From Alkalibacter mobilis (GTDB lineage Bacteria > Bacillota > Clostridia > Eubacteriales > Alkalibacteraceae), in assembly GCF_015594845.1 (NCBI RefSeq), contig NZ_JADNRK010000009.1, positions 32,014-96,013 on the forward strand: a DNA stretch of 64,000 nucleotides. The letters run 5' to 3'. Both the position numbers and the translations under genes were made by a program. Under the pieces are notes generated by a model, which did not search any database, was not told where the DNA came from, and saw only the letters and a list, made by a program, of their open reading frames with translations. Shown here piece after piece: positions 18,477 to 28,023 of the stretch (the stretch's first letter is position 1; every line of letters begins with the position of its first letter).

Positions 18477-19814
18477 TTATTTTGCCGTTATTGCCTTTAA
18501 ACCTGCCTGATGAAGAATATAATGGTTGGGAGATGCCGTTCCCAGTGGGTGCGTTCCATAATTATAACTGTACAAGTCCATTGCTCCTACGTTGTTTTGA
18601 ATTGCAATTCCCAGGGTGTTTACTACCTCCGCAACTTCCTTGTCACCAATAAGTTGAGCTCCCAATAATTTTAGGTCTGCGCTATCAAAAAAGAATACTG
18701 ATCTTGTTACTATTGTTCCTGGCAGTGTTCCCGGATGATGATTTGGTGCCGATACTTCAACTTCGACCACTTCAAATCCTTCATTTAGGCACTGTGCCTT
18801 TGTCATCCCGGCAGCTGCAAAGTACTTGCCTCCAACTGAAGTAGAAAAAAGATTCATAATACCTATGACTGACAATGGTTTCTTTTGGTCACCTAAATTA
18901 AGAGCAGCATTACGCCCTTCTTTTGCCGCCACGGATGCCAACCTAATATTGCTTGTCTTGTTTGTAAATATATCGATTTTTGACGCACAGTCTCCGATAG
19001 CAAATATATCCTCGTCTGAAGTCTGCTGGAACTCATTTACTTTTATAGCTTTTCGGTCATCCAGGTCCAGATCAATCATTTTTGCCAAATCTACGTTGGG
19101 ATATGCACCAATCGCCACAATTACCAAGTCTGCGTCGATCAATTGACCGTCACCGAGTTTGACTCTCTCAACTGACTCTTTGCCTTCAAAGCTTTCTACT
19201 CCAACACCGGTGATTATATTGATATTATGAGATTTTAGCACGTCCTCTATTTCAATTGAAATATGAGGTTCAAAAGCAACACTTAAACAATGATCTGCCA
19301 GTTCAACCAAAGTAATTGACTTGTTACCCATCTTGGTTATTTCATCCGCAAGTTCAATCCCTATAAAACCTCCACCTACAATCACAACCGACTTGGCTTT
19401 TTCAATCTCTTTTTTTAACTCTACCACTTTATCAAGATCTTTTTCAATTACGTGAATTCCCCTTAATTCTCTTCCTGGAAACGGTGGAAAAACTGGATGT
19501 GATCCAGTAGCCAAAATAAGATTGTCGTAGTCAAATACCTTTCCGCTCTTGGTTTTTACATGCTTTGTTTCGGGATCTATTTCGACTGCATCGTCGATCA
19601 CCATCTTTACGTTGTTATCCAGAAGATTCTTATCTGTTGAAAGATTTTCATTTGGATCGTCCAGCGTACCAAAAGCATATGGAATCCCGCAAGGAACAGG
19701 ACCTCTCTCATTACTTCTTATTAGCGTATACTCAATATCATCATTCATAGCAAAAGAAGCATTTAGAAATCCCTTTGCTCCCACGCCTCCGCCTATTACA
19801 ACAACTTTTTTCAA
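18477..19814 (-). CDS. CoA-disulfide reductase / NADH oxidase-type FAD oxidoreductase
   Basis: A 445-residue FAD- and NAD(P)H-binding flavoenzyme. The FAD Rossmann motif is VVVIGGGVGAKG (residues 4-15), the second nucleotide site VVIVGGGFIGIELAD (about 142-156), and FAIGDCA the C-terminal FAD contact. Cys42 lies in PVPCGIPYAFG, the position of the single redox-active cysteine of CoA-disulfide reductases and NADH oxidases (Cys42/43). It probably reduces O2, peroxide, polysulfide or CoA-disulfide, helping oxygen or redox defence. TTG start with GGAGGAG six bases upstream. It is monocistronic. Substrate cannot be decided from sequence. Confidence 0.88.
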   Translation of the reverse strand: MKKVVVIGGGVGAKGFLNASFAMNDDIEYTLIRSNERGPVPCGIPYAFGTLDDPNENLSTDKNLLDNNVKMVIDDAVEIDPETKHVKTKSGKVFDYDNLILATGSHPVFPPFPGRELRGIHVIEKDLDKVVELKKEIEKAKSVVIVGGGFIGIELADEITKMGNKSITLVELADHCLSVAFEPHISIEIEDVLKSHNINIITGVGVESFEGKESVERVKLGDGQLIDADLVIVAIGAYPNVDLAKMIDLDLDDRKAIKVNEFQQTSDEDIFAIGDCASKIDIFTNKTSNIRLASVAAKEGRNAALNLGDQKKPLSVIGIMNLFSTSVGGKYFAAAGMTKAQCLNEGFEVVEVEVSAPNHHPGTLPGTIVTRSVFFFDSADLKLLGAQLIGDKEVAEVVNTLGIAIQNNVGAMDLYSYNYGTHPLGTASPNHYILHQAGLKAITAK

Positions 19815-20304
19815 TTTTGCTCCTCCTTAAAAAATTTTATCGAGCATTTACATCTATCTAGAATTTGTAAACGGTCGTTTATGTATTAATTATCTACAAC
19901 ATGATTCTACTCCTATACCCCCGAGGGTGTCAATAATATTTTCGACATATGTCATTAACTTTTTAATTTAAAATTATTTTGTGTAAAATACCACACATCG
20001 CCAAAATCTATATATTGTATTTATTGTCGCTTTTACACTTTGATTTCGCACATATATCTTATTATTTTCAATGATGCTATTCTATTTTTCATATATTGAT
20101 TATTAGAAAAATAATTATGTAAATGTATTTTTTTACTCCACAATCCTCTAGATATTCGCAGAATATTGTGCTAAACTTGATTAAGATTTTTGTAATCCTT
20201 ATCATAAGATTTTTAAATCAGTTTTTTGCAAGTTCAGTTACCAAAATTTCCAAAAAATATTTAATGTAATTCAATTTTACTAAGTTTGATGGAGGGGGAT
20301 ATAA
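19815..20304. other. Intergenic region, divergent promoters expected
   Basis: 490 A/T-rich bases between the flavoprotein (leftward) and the metV-rnfC gene (rightward). Both genes must be promoted from here, but I see no convincing -35/-10 pair, riboswitch or inverted repeat. Confidence 0.4.
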
Positions 20305-22269
20305 TTGGAAAATTATACCAAGTTTAAGCTGAAAAGAAAGGAAGAGTTAACCCCGTTTCTTGAAGACAAGGACAACTTGTTTATCCTTGCATGCAACAAA
20401 TGCTTCAAGGAATTTGAAATTGGCGACGAGCCTGAGTGCAGCAATTTAGAGCAACTTGCCAAGGAACAGGGTAAAACTGTAGTTGGTTCAGCAAAAATCG
20501 ATTTTCTATGTAACGAAACACTGACTTCAAAGTTGCTTCAATCAATAGTACCTGAAGAAGCTGAGGATATCTTTGTTATTTCCTGCGGTCTGGGCATTCA
20601 AACAGTCGCAGAGCAGTTGGAGAATCCGGTTTATGCTGCCAGTGACACCATTTCCGTAGATGGTCAGCACGGCATGGCTTTGACTACAACACTTTGTGAT
20701 GCGTGCGGGCAATGTTATTTGAATCTTACAGGTGGTATTTGCCCAATTGTTGACTGTGCAAAAAGTTTGCTTAACGGTCAATGCGGTGGAGCAAAAGACG
20801 GTAAATGTGAAGTGGATAAAAATAAGGATTGCGCATGGGAAAAAATCTATAACAAAATGGAAAGTTTGGGAAGACTTGATGAGTTGCTTGCACAACAAGT
20901 AGAGGTTCGGGATTACTCAAAAATAAACCATAAATTCATCAACCAATATGTCACTTCAGTTCGCGAAAGCAGATTTGAAGGTTATTATGGCGGCGTTCAT
21001 CCCAGCGAGAAAAAAGAATTTAGCGAAAACATCGATCTGGTTTCATTCCCGGAACCAAGAACTGTTGTTATTCCATTATCGCAACATGCAGGTGCTCCCG
21101 CTGATTTGATCGTAGAAGTTGGACAAACTGTAAAAGTAGGACAAAAATTAGCTGAAGCCAACGGCTTTGTCAGCAGTCCGATCCACTCAAGCGTCAGCGG
21201 TACAGTAGTCGCTGTTGAACCAAGACTCCACCCGATCCAAGGAATTAAAACCATGGCTGTGGTTATACAATCAGATGGTGAAAATTCAATTCACGAATCA
21301 GTTAAGCCGGCAAAGGATCTGAATGATATCACCAGAGATGAAATTATCGAGCTTATCAGGGAAAAAGGGATCGTAGGCATGGGTGGCGCTGGATTCCCGA
21401 CGTCAGTAAAATTAAAAGCACCACAGAAGGTACACACTGTACTTCTTAACGGTTGTGAGTGCGAGCCCATGCTGACTGCAGACCATAAGTTAATGACTAC
21501 ATATCCGGAAGAGATCATCTTTGGTATGAAAACTCTGATCAAAGGGTCTGGAGCAGAAAAAGGCGTTATCGTAATAGAAGACAATAAGCATGATGCAATA
21601 GAAATTTTAGAGGCAAAAACGGCGGATATTCCTAATATTGAAGTCGCTGTTGTAAAAACAAAGTACCCGCAAGGTGCAGAAAAAATGCTTGTTAAACGTA
21701 TGTTGGGTGTAGAAATTCCCAGTGGCGGTTTCCCAACGGATGTAGGGGCCTTAGTAGCAAACGTCAGTACTGCAAAAGCAGTTTCCGATGCCATGCAGAC
21801 AGGAATGCCTCTTGTTGAAAGAATCGTCAGCGTTACAGGTGAAAGAATTAAAAATCCAGGTAACTATCTGGTAAAAAATGGTACATCAGTAAAAGACATA
21901 ATAGAGCATTGCGGTGGAGTTAAAGGGGACGATACGACTATCAAACTAGGCGGTCCGATGATGGGCTTTGAGGTTCGTGATCTTAATGTTCCAGTTATAA
22001 AAAGCACTAATGGCGTCATTGCTGTTGAAACCAAAGTATCTGAAGCAGTCGAATGCATCAAGTGCGGACGATGTGTGGATGTTTGTCCGATGGAACTAAA
22101 ACCACTATATTATACCAAATATGCCCCAGCTGAAAACTGGGAAGGCATGAAAGAACAAAACGTTATGGATTGTATTGAATGCGGTTCCTGTTCATATATC
22201 TGTTCTTCAAAAATACCGATTGTGGACAGAATCAAAATCGGAAAAAAAGCTATAAGGGAGGGTAAATAA
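20305..22269 (+). CDS. rnfC2: MetV-RnfC fusion: methylene-THF reductase electron-transfer subunit (RnfC2-like)
   Basis: A 654-residue protein in two parts. Residues 1 to about 210 are a MetV-like domain (CDACGQCYLNLTGGICPIVD, CAKSLLNGQCGGAKDGKC and CAWEKIYNKM), close to the separate MetV that follows. Residues about 235-654 are RnfC-like: FPEPRTVVIPLSQHAGAPAD, the FMN/NADH-binding GMGGAGFPTSVKLK and two [4Fe-4S] motifs CIKCGRCVDVCPMEL and CIECGSCSYICSSKIP. RnfC2 in Acetobacterium-type enzymes passes electrons from NADH to MetVF for methylene-THF reduction. TTG start, GGAGGGGG six bases before. Co-transcribed with metV (1 base gap) and metF. Confidence 0.9.
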   Translation: MENYTKFKLKRKEELTPFLEDKDNLFILACNKCFKEFEIGDEPECSNLEQLAKEQGKTVVGSAKIDFLCNETLTSKLLQSIVPEEAEDIFVISCGLGIQTVAEQLENPVYAASDTISVDGQHGMALTTTLCDACGQCYLNLTGGICPIVDCAKSLLNGQCGGAKDGKCEVDKNKDCAWEKIYNKMESLGRLDELLAQQVEVRDYSKINHKFINQYVTSVRESRFEGYYGGVHPSEKKEFSENIDLVSFPEPRTVVIPLSQHAGAPADLIVEVGQTVKVGQKLAEANGFVSSPIHSSVSGTVVAVEPRLHPIQGIKTMAVVIQSDGENSIHESVKPAKDLNDITRDEIIELIREKGIVGMGGAGFPTSVKLKAPQKVHTVLLNGCECEPMLTADHKLMTTYPEEIIFGMKTLIKGSGAEKGVIVIEDNKHDAIEILEAKTADIPNIEVAVVKTKYPQGAEKMLVKRMLGVEIPSGGFPTDVGALVANVSTAKAVSDAMQTGMPLVERIVSVTGERIKNPGNYLVKNGTSVKDIIEHCGGVKGDDTTIKLGGPMMGFEVRDLNVPVIKSTNGVIAVETKVSEAVECIKCGRCVDVCPMELKPLYYTKYAPAENWEGMKEQNVMDCIECGSCSYICSSKIPIVDRIKIGKKAIREGK

Positions 22270-22270
22270 A

Positions 22271-22900
22271 ATGTTGATTACCCAACTAAAATCAAAAGAA
22301 ACTATAGAGTCACTGGCTAAAGGAAAAACTTTCATCGTCAACTGTCACGGTTGCAAAGAGGTTTATTTTGCTGAACACGAAGCAGAAGAGTTGCAAAAGG
22401 AATTATCAGAAACCAACGATATAACTCAAATCGTTACTACAGATTACATCTGCCACCCGGACAATTTGGCTTTACAGCTGAAAAAACACATGGATAAAAT
22501 CAAAGATGCAGATACTGTCATTGTATTTTCTTGTGGTGTAGGGATACAAACTGTTGCAAAATATCTGGACGACAAGCGAGTCTATTCCGGATGCGACACA
22601 TTTCCTTTACCTGGCTTCCAAGGTGTTACTCCTTTGCAGGTTGACTGCGCACAATGCGGAGAATGTTACCTTAATTACACAGGCGGCATATGCCCCATCA
22701 CTTCCTGCTCGAAAAGTCTGGTCAACGGACAATGTGGCGGCGCCAAGGATGGAATGTGTGAAGTTGACAAAGAAATGGAATGCGGATGGGAACGTATTTA
22801 CAGAAAACTAGAGAAACTAAACAAGTTGGACACCTTGAAATATGAACCTAAAGTGCGCAACTATTGGCATCCGGATGCTGAACAGACAGACGCTGAATAA
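22271..22900 (+). CDS. metV: Methylenetetrahydrofolate reductase zinc/Fe-S subunit
   Basis: A 209-residue MetV subunit, which partners MetF in the methyl branch of the Wood-Ljungdahl pathway and holds an Fe-S/zinc site. Cysteines are arranged as CAQCGECYLNYTGGICPITS and CSKSLVNGQCGGAKDGMCEV, with CGWERIYRKLEKLNKL at the end. It begins one base after the stop of the fusion gene and precedes metF. The high similarity to the N-terminus of the upstream fusion protein points to gene duplication and fusion. Confidence 0.92.
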   Translation: MLITQLKSKETIESLAKGKTFIVNCHGCKEVYFAEHEAEELQKELSETNDITQIVTTDYICHPDNLALQLKKHMDKIKDADTVIVFSCGVGIQTVAKYLDDKRVYSGCDTFPLPGFQGVTPLQVDCAQCGECYLNYTGGICPITSCSKSLVNGQCGGAKDGMCEVDKEMECGWERIYRKLEKLNKLDTLKYEPKVRNYWHPDAEQTDAE

Positions 22901-22963
22901 AATTATATCAACAAAAATTTGCGAATAATTAATAAGAAAATGATGATTAGGAGTGATTAAGTA

Positions 22964-23845
22964 ATGAGACTAACCGAGTTTTTTGATCGTGGTGAATTTG
23001 TAGTAACTGCTGAAGTAGGACCTCCAAAAGGGTTTCATATCGAACATTTAGTTGAGGAAGCCAATGAATTTTTAAAAGGCAGAGTTCACGCAGTGAATGT
23101 TACAGACAACCAGTCCTCTGTAATGAGACTAGGTTCACTGGCTACTTGTAAAGTTCTTAAAGACAACGGATTGAATACTATATTTCAAGTAACTTGTCGT
23201 GATAGAAATAGAATCGCACTGCAGTCTGACATCTTGAGTGCTGCACTATTGGGCATTGACAACTTGCTGTTGCTTACCGGCGACCACACAACATTAGGTG
23301 ACCACCCACAGGCAAAACCTGTATTCGATTTGGATTCTGTATCATTGACTCACGCTGTTAAGCGTATGGAAGAAGGATTTGATATAGCTGGAAATGCAAT
23401 AGACGGAGAATTTCCTAAATTTTCAAAAGGTGCTGTTGTTTCTCCTTGCAGCGATTCAGTAGATGCACAGTTGGCTAAAATGGAGCAAAAAGTTAAAGCT
23501 GGTGTTGAATATTTCCAAACTCAAGGCGTGTACGAACCTGAAAAATTCATCAAATTCATGGATAAGGCCAAGCAGTTTGGCGTACCTGTACAACTTGGAA
23601 TCATCATTCCGAAAAATGTGGGCATGGTCAGATACATGAATGCAAACGTAGCTGGTGTTCACGTTCCTGATGATATGATTGAAGAGTTGAAGGCTGATAA
23701 AGAAAAGACTAAAGCAGGTATTACCGGCGTAGAAATTTCCGCCAGAATTATTAAAGAATGTAAAGATTACTGCCAAGGAGTGCACATTATGGCACTAGGC
23801 TGGGAATCAAAGATCCCTGCAATTCTTGACCAAGCTGGATTATAA
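22964..23845 (+). CDS. metF: Methylenetetrahydrofolate reductase, catalytic subunit
   Basis: FAD-dependent TIM-barrel enzyme making methyl-THF from methylene-THF. The 293-residue sequence starts MRLTEFFDRGEFVVTAEVGPPKG (conserved Glu of MTHFR in AEVGPP), continues with VNVTDNQSSVMRLGS, LLLLTGDHTTLGDHPQAKPVFDLDS and GVVSPCSD-like VVSPCSDSV; the C-terminus has ARIIKECKDYCQGVHIMALGW. It ends the rnfC2-metV-metF unit, giving electrons and methyl groups for the acetyl-CoA pathway or for methyltransfer. AGGAG ribosome site eight bases before ATG. Confidence 0.95.
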   Translation: MRLTEFFDRGEFVVTAEVGPPKGFHIEHLVEEANEFLKGRVHAVNVTDNQSSVMRLGSLATCKVLKDNGLNTIFQVTCRDRNRIALQSDILSAALLGIDNLLLLTGDHTTLGDHPQAKPVFDLDSVSLTHAVKRMEEGFDIAGNAIDGEFPKFSKGAVVSPCSDSVDAQLAKMEQKVKAGVEYFQTQGVYEPEKFIKFMDKAKQFGVPVQLGIIIPKNVGMVRYMNANVAGVHVPDDMIEELKADKEKTKAGITGVEISARIIKECKDYCQGVHIMALGWESKIPAILDQAGL

Positions 23846-23860
23846 TAATCAAGAACCTAC

Positions 23861-23900
23861 AAAAGATCATTTCAGATATCATTTCTGAGGTGATCTTTTC
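23861..23900 (+). terminator. Terminator after metF
   Basis: AAAAGATCA (23861-23869) pairs with TGATCTTTT (23891-23899), with extra inner pairing TCAGA/TCTGA, followed by CTGATTT. A weak U-run but well placed 15 bases after the stop. Confidence 0.6.
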
Positions 23901-24029
23901 TGATTTACAACCTCTGTTTAAGCATAAATATTTTTAACTAAATAAATATCTATGCATCCATTATAACCCTTAATGTGATATCATGTTGATTAAGTAGATG
24001 ATCGTAAAAATCGATAGGAGGATGTTAGA

Positions 24030-24422
24030 ATGCATGATGTGTACGAATTTCTTAAAAAATGTGGAACCTACTATTTGGCAACAGTGGAAGATGATCAGCC
24101 AAGGGTTAGACCTTTTGGGACAGTCGATTTATTTGAAGGAAAAATTTATATTCAAACCGGAAAAGTCAAGTCTGTATCAAAACAAATGGAAACCAATCCC
24201 AAGGTGGAGATATGTGCTTACAACGGCGACAAGTGGTTGCGAGTCTCAGCAACCGTAGTGCGTGATGACCGAACAGAAGCCAAAGAGCATATGCTTGAAG
24301 CTTATCCAATGTTAAAAAGCATCTATTCAGCCACTGACGACAATACTGAAGTCCTGTTCTTAAGAGATGCTACTGCTACTTTCAGTTCCTTTTCTGAAGA
24401 ACCTACTACTGTAATATTTTAA
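24030..24422 (+). CDS. Pyridoxamine 5'-phosphate oxidase-like FMN-binding protein
   Basis: A 130-residue split-barrel flavoprotein of the PNPOx-like family: DVYEFLKKCGTYYLATVEDD, then QPRVRPFGTVDLFEGKIYIQ and the PKVEICAYNGDKWLRVSATVV strand pair. Such small proteins usually bind FMN or F420 and reduce unknown substrates; they are common in anaerobic Clostridia. AGGAGG lies eight bases before ATG. It is bounded by a hairpin at 24437-24468. Confidence 0.85.
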   Translation: MHDVYEFLKKCGTYYLATVEDDQPRVRPFGTVDLFEGKIYIQTGKVKSVSKQMETNPKVEICAYNGDKWLRVSATVVRDDRTEAKEHMLEAYPMLKSIYSATDDNTEVLFLRDATATFSSFSEEPTTVIF

Positions 24423-24436
24423 ATTTAAAAAAGACA

Positions 24437-24468
24437 ACACGGATTTGGGTCAATCCCCGAATCCGTGT
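24437..24468. repeat. Palindromic hairpin repeat B, copy 1 (terminator-like)
   Basis: ACACGGATT (24437-24445) pairs with AATCCGTGT (24460-24468) around an internal GGG/CCC pair. A near-identical hairpin lies at 43306-43341, so this is either a shared terminator form or a small repeat family. Confidence 0.55.
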
Positions 24469-24526
24469 ATTAATTAATGTTTCACTTGCCAATTTCGATA
24501 TTTCAAATCTTATCGTTTCCATCATA

Positions 24527-24682
24527 TCAAACTGCTCTGGAATCTTTTCTGGTTTCATAATAAACACATTTTTCTTTTCTACACCCATGAGGATGACGTT
24601 CAACATGTTCACACCTTATTATTTCAGTAGTCAGTGGAAACTTTACGCCCAAATACTTTTCTGCCAGCTCTATTCCTTCCAA
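24527..24682 (-). pseudogene. Remnant of an unrecognised Cys/His-rich protein
   Basis: Reading the minus strand from 24682 gives 51 codons: LEGIELAEKYLGVKFPLTTE followed by IIRCEHVERHPHGCRKEKCV and YYETRKDSRAV. It looks like the end of a real protein with a CxHxxxxHxxxCxxxxC array that could bind Zn or Fe-S. The N-terminal part is cut off by the palindromic repeat at 24681-24720. No function is assigned. Confidence 0.3.
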
Positions 24683-24720
24683 ACAAAAGGGACAAACAAA
24701 AGGGACGGTTCTTTTTGTTT
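24681..24720 (+). repeat. Palindromic repeat A, copy 1 (with partial duplication)
   Basis: 27-bp core at 24694-24720 (centre GGGACGGTTC, flanked by AAACAAAA and TTTTTGTTT), preceded by a partial second copy AAACAAAAGGGAC. It directly abuts the stop codon of the helicase gene. Confidence 0.9.
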
Positions 24721-24721
24721 G

Positions 24722-27700
24722 TTATTCAGCCTTACTGGCTAATTCCAGTAACTTGGCAGGCATTCGATTTCTAAGTTGCCACACTATACTAATAGGAGCT
24801 GAACCTTCGTGGCGAACATAATCAGCAAAGCCTAAACAGGTATAAAGACCAGTAAAACCTTGATCTTGTTTGTAAGCCCTTGCAAATAAAAGAACTTTTC
24901 GATCACTGCCATTTTGATTTACATATCTTTGCCCTGTAGGAGATTGTATCGTAGTCCTACTCTGACTTTGCCAATGAAAGAGTTTTTCATTAATGGCATA
25001 ATCATCATATAGAGTAGTTTCTGTAAAATCCGCCTCACTTTTATTAAGAGTAATAAAAAATACATCCATGTCTTGCTCACTTAAATATAAAACTCCTTCT
25101 CGAAAAGGGTAACACTTTTTATACGTGTGTTTACCGAGAGCTGAAAGAATCATATTTACTGTGTAGGCACCATAAAGTTCGAGTGCTCCATTCAACTCTC
25201 CCAAAGGCATCGTTACTTGGTCTTGCTGGTCGTAAGTATACTGAACAACTGCCATAAGCTCGTCAAAATAACATTTATGTCCAAATAGCATAATTAAAGC
25301 ATCTTCAAGATTCATCCCGTTTTTATCTGCTCCATCTGATAAAAATGTATAATAAAGAATATTCAGGTAAATCATTTTCAATTCATTCGATACTTTGCTA
25401 TTGGAATCATTTTTCATAAATTGTTCAAGTTTAAAATTTTTGTTTCTGTAATCAGGCAAGTTTTCCAAGAGCCATTTGAGCCAATGAACTGCCTTCACTT
25501 GCGATAATCTTGCGTATCCTTTACCTAACAGTTTATCCAAATCCTTGCTAGATCCAGGCTGCTCAGAAAGCCCAGATATTGTTGCATTTTTTGAATCTAT
25601 TTTATATACTTCAATGGGGCTAACATGCCAATATCTAAAAAACTCCAAAAAATTATTTGAGTGGTTGCCATGCTTCCAATCTTTGATTTTGCGAAGTACT
25701 TGCCTCTTGTTGTTAACAGCGCCTGCAATGTGATCTAGAACTGTTTTCTGTGCCACTTTTTCCAGATATATAGCACACCCTTTTGGTACATGAACAAAGC
25801 CAGCTTCTATTTCCTGAGTGACAGACTTTCTGGTTTGCTTCATAAGAGCTCTAAAGCGCCCTTCAAAATTGTATTCCGCTCTTTGACGTCCTACAAAATC
25901 TATAACAGTTAATGCTTCTTTTCCCTGTGACAATCTAAGTCCTCTTCCAAGTTGTTGTAAAAAAACAGTCAAGCTCTCAGTCGGCCTTAAAAAAAGAACC
26001 GTATTAATTTCCGGTATGTCAACCCCTTCATTGTAGATATCTACTACAAACACAAATAATATCTTTCCTAAAACAAGTCTTTGTTTGACGCTTTCTCTGA
26101 TTTCAGGATCGGAATCAGCAGTTAAGCAATCTGACGGAATCCCTGAGTCATTAAAATAGCCTGCCATGAACTCTGCATGCTTTTTTGAAACACAAAATCC
26201 TATCCCTTTGATTTCGGACCAGTCCAAAGCGTAATTTTCAATAGCTAATTTTATTTGTTCAGCACGCATTTGTGCTTGAAATTCATCCAATACAATTAAA
26301 TTATTCAAGTCTTCAACGCTGTATCTCCCAGCTTGCCATCTAACCTGTCTGTAATCAATGTTGTCACTAACTCCAAAATAATGAAATGGACTTAAAAGCT
26401 TTCTTTCGATGGCTTCCACTAATCTTAATTGAATGGCATCTGGATTATCAAAATGTTCAAAAATACTTTGGCCGTCTGCTCTCTCAGGTGTAGCTGTAAG
26501 TCCCAGTAGTATTTTGGGTTTAAAGTGATCAAGCAAGTCTTTATAAGAAGGTGCTGCCGCGTGATGAAATTCATCTACAACAATAAAATCGTAATAATTC
26601 GACGGTAGACTTTCAATAAAACCCGTTGAGTTTAAAGACTGTATGGAAACAAATACGTGTTCTAAACTTTCTGGTCTGATTCCATCTACCAGCAAACCGC
26701 CAAAATTTGATTGTCTGAGAATATTTCTGTAACATTGCAGACTTTGAATCAAGATTTCTTTTCTATGCGCTACAAATAGCAGTCTAGCTCTGTCATTACC
26801 TTTTTGATATCGTTTATAATCAAAAGCTGATACTACTGTTTTCCCAGTTCCTGTTGCAGCAACAACCAAGTTTTTAAAGTGACCGTGTACCCTACGTTCA
26901 GCGTCAAGTTGATCTAAGATTTCCTGTTGATAATGGTGTGGTGTTATGTCAAAATAATGAACATCAAGTGCGGAATTTTTCCCTGAATCAATGCCTTTGC
27001 CTTTTTGAAGCGCAATTTTCAATTTATTTGCATCCGTTCTCGGATTAAATAAAACAAATTCAGTGCTGTTCCAATAAGTTTCAAAAGTTGCATCAATCTT
27101 TTGCAATACAGGTTTCGAATCATATTCGGAAATTTTAATATTCCATTCCAAACCACTAGTCATGGCACTCTCAGACAAATTTGAAGATCCAATATAAGCC
27201 GTACTAAATCCTGTATCTCTCCAAAAGACATACGTTTTTGCGTGCAGTCTTGTTCGTTCGGTATCGTAAGAAATTTTTATTTCAGCATTTTTAAGTTCTG
27301 ACAACCACAGTACCGCTTTATAATCTGTTGCCCCCAAATAAGATGTTGTAATAACTCTAAGCTTGCCACCTTTTTCGGTAAATTCTTTCAATTCATCCAT
27401 AATTAGCCTAAGTCCGGTCCATTTGACAAATGAGACTAGCCAATCTATCTGTTTGCAACTTAATATTTCTCTGCGAATTTCTGAATCCATTCTTGGTTCT
27501 TGTGCTGCTCCCGTGAACAAGGTTTGCCTTGCAACACTGGTGGTTGGTCTCGTAACTACCCACTTGGATTTTTTATTTATCAACCCTGTCTGTTTTTCAG
27601 CTATGGCCAGCAGCATCTCTCCTTCTTTGTGGATCCAATAATTATCAAGTCGTCTGATTAAATCCACGTCAGGGTTCGGTTGTTTAGACAAAAAATGCGC

Positions 27701-27949
27701 CATATATCTAATCAACTCGTTTGCCAAGGATACTCTGTCTTCAATTTCGTGATCTCTTCGATCAAGAGATATAAATACCTTGCTTATAATCTTTGCCAAA
27801 TAATTTGACAAAACTTCTTGTGATGTGACCGAATCAATAGGACTTTTTTGAATACAAAATTCAAACTCGCTAGTAAGATTCTCCAACTCATTATGAATCA
27901 CTTCATTTACAACCTGCTCATATATTCCAATAGGTAAAATTGATTTCAA
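24722..27949 (-). CDS. PLD-nuclease / DEAD-box helicase with DUF3427 C-terminus
   Basis: A 1075-residue protein. The N-terminal region (about 150-300) is a phospholipase-D-like nuclease domain with TRLHAKTYVF and the following GSSNLSESAMTSG; next is a SF2 helicase with Walker A AATGTGKTVVSA, DEFHHAAAP (DEAD-like DEFH), LTATPERADG and the C-terminal helicase motif QQLGRGLRLSQGKEALTVIDF; the last third is a DUF3427-type region. Proteins of this architecture are often found in genome defence islands, where they may degrade or remodel foreign DNA; that role here is inference. TTG start at 27949. Both sides carry copies of repeat A in the same orientation. Confidence 0.85.
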   Translation of the reverse strand: MKSILPIGIYEQVVNEVIHNELENLTSEFEFCIQKSPIDSVTSQEVLSNYLAKIISKVFISLDRRDHEIEDRVSLANELIRYMAHFLSKQPNPDVDLIRRLDNYWIHKEGEMLLAIAEKQTGLINKKSKWVVTRPTTSVARQTLFTGAAQEPRMDSEIRREILSCKQIDWLVSFVKWTGLRLIMDELKEFTEKGGKLRVITTSYLGATDYKAVLWLSELKNAEIKISYDTERTRLHAKTYVFWRDTGFSTAYIGSSNLSESAMTSGLEWNIKISEYDSKPVLQKIDATFETYWNSTEFVLFNPRTDANKLKIALQKGKGIDSGKNSALDVHYFDITPHHYQQEILDQLDAERRVHGHFKNLVVAATGTGKTVVSAFDYKRYQKGNDRARLLFVAHRKEILIQSLQCYRNILRQSNFGGLLVDGIRPESLEHVFVSIQSLNSTGFIESLPSNYYDFIVVDEFHHAAAPSYKDLLDHFKPKILLGLTATPERADGQSIFEHFDNPDAIQLRLVEAIERKLLSPFHYFGVSDNIDYRQVRWQAGRYSVEDLNNLIVLDEFQAQMRAEQIKLAIENYALDWSEIKGIGFCVSKKHAEFMAGYFNDSGIPSDCLTADSDPEIRESVKQRLVLGKILFVFVVDIYNEGVDIPEINTVLFLRPTESLTVFLQQLGRGLRLSQGKEALTVIDFVGRQRAEYNFEGRFRALMKQTRKSVTQEIEAGFVHVPKGCAIYLEKVAQKTVLDHIAGAVNNKRQVLRKIKDWKHGNHSNNFLEFFRYWHVSPIEVYKIDSKNATISGLSEQPGSSKDLDKLLGKGYARLSQVKAVHWLKWLLENLPDYRNKNFKLEQFMKNDSNSKVSNELKMIYLNILYYTFLSDGADKNGMNLEDALIMLFGHKCYFDELMAVVQYTYDQQDQVTMPLGELNGALELYGAYTVNMILSALGKHTYKKCYPFREGVLYLSEQDMDVFFITLNKSEADFTETTLYDDYAINEKLFHWQSQSRTTIQSPTGQRYVNQNGSDRKVLLFARAYKQDQGFTGLYTCLGFADYVRHEGSAPISIVWQLRNRMPAKLLELASKAE

Positions 27950-28023
27950 AACCTCTCACCTGCTTTGCATATATTTTAAAAATTCAATTTATAACTGGTT
28001 ATATTTTTGATTATATCACAAGA

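Noticed and set aside
24406..24612. Minus-strand frame of 68 codons after the PNPOx-like gene
   Set aside because: It overlaps the end of the PNPOx-like gene and the hairpin there, and lies in another frame from the better-looking Cys/His-rich remnant.
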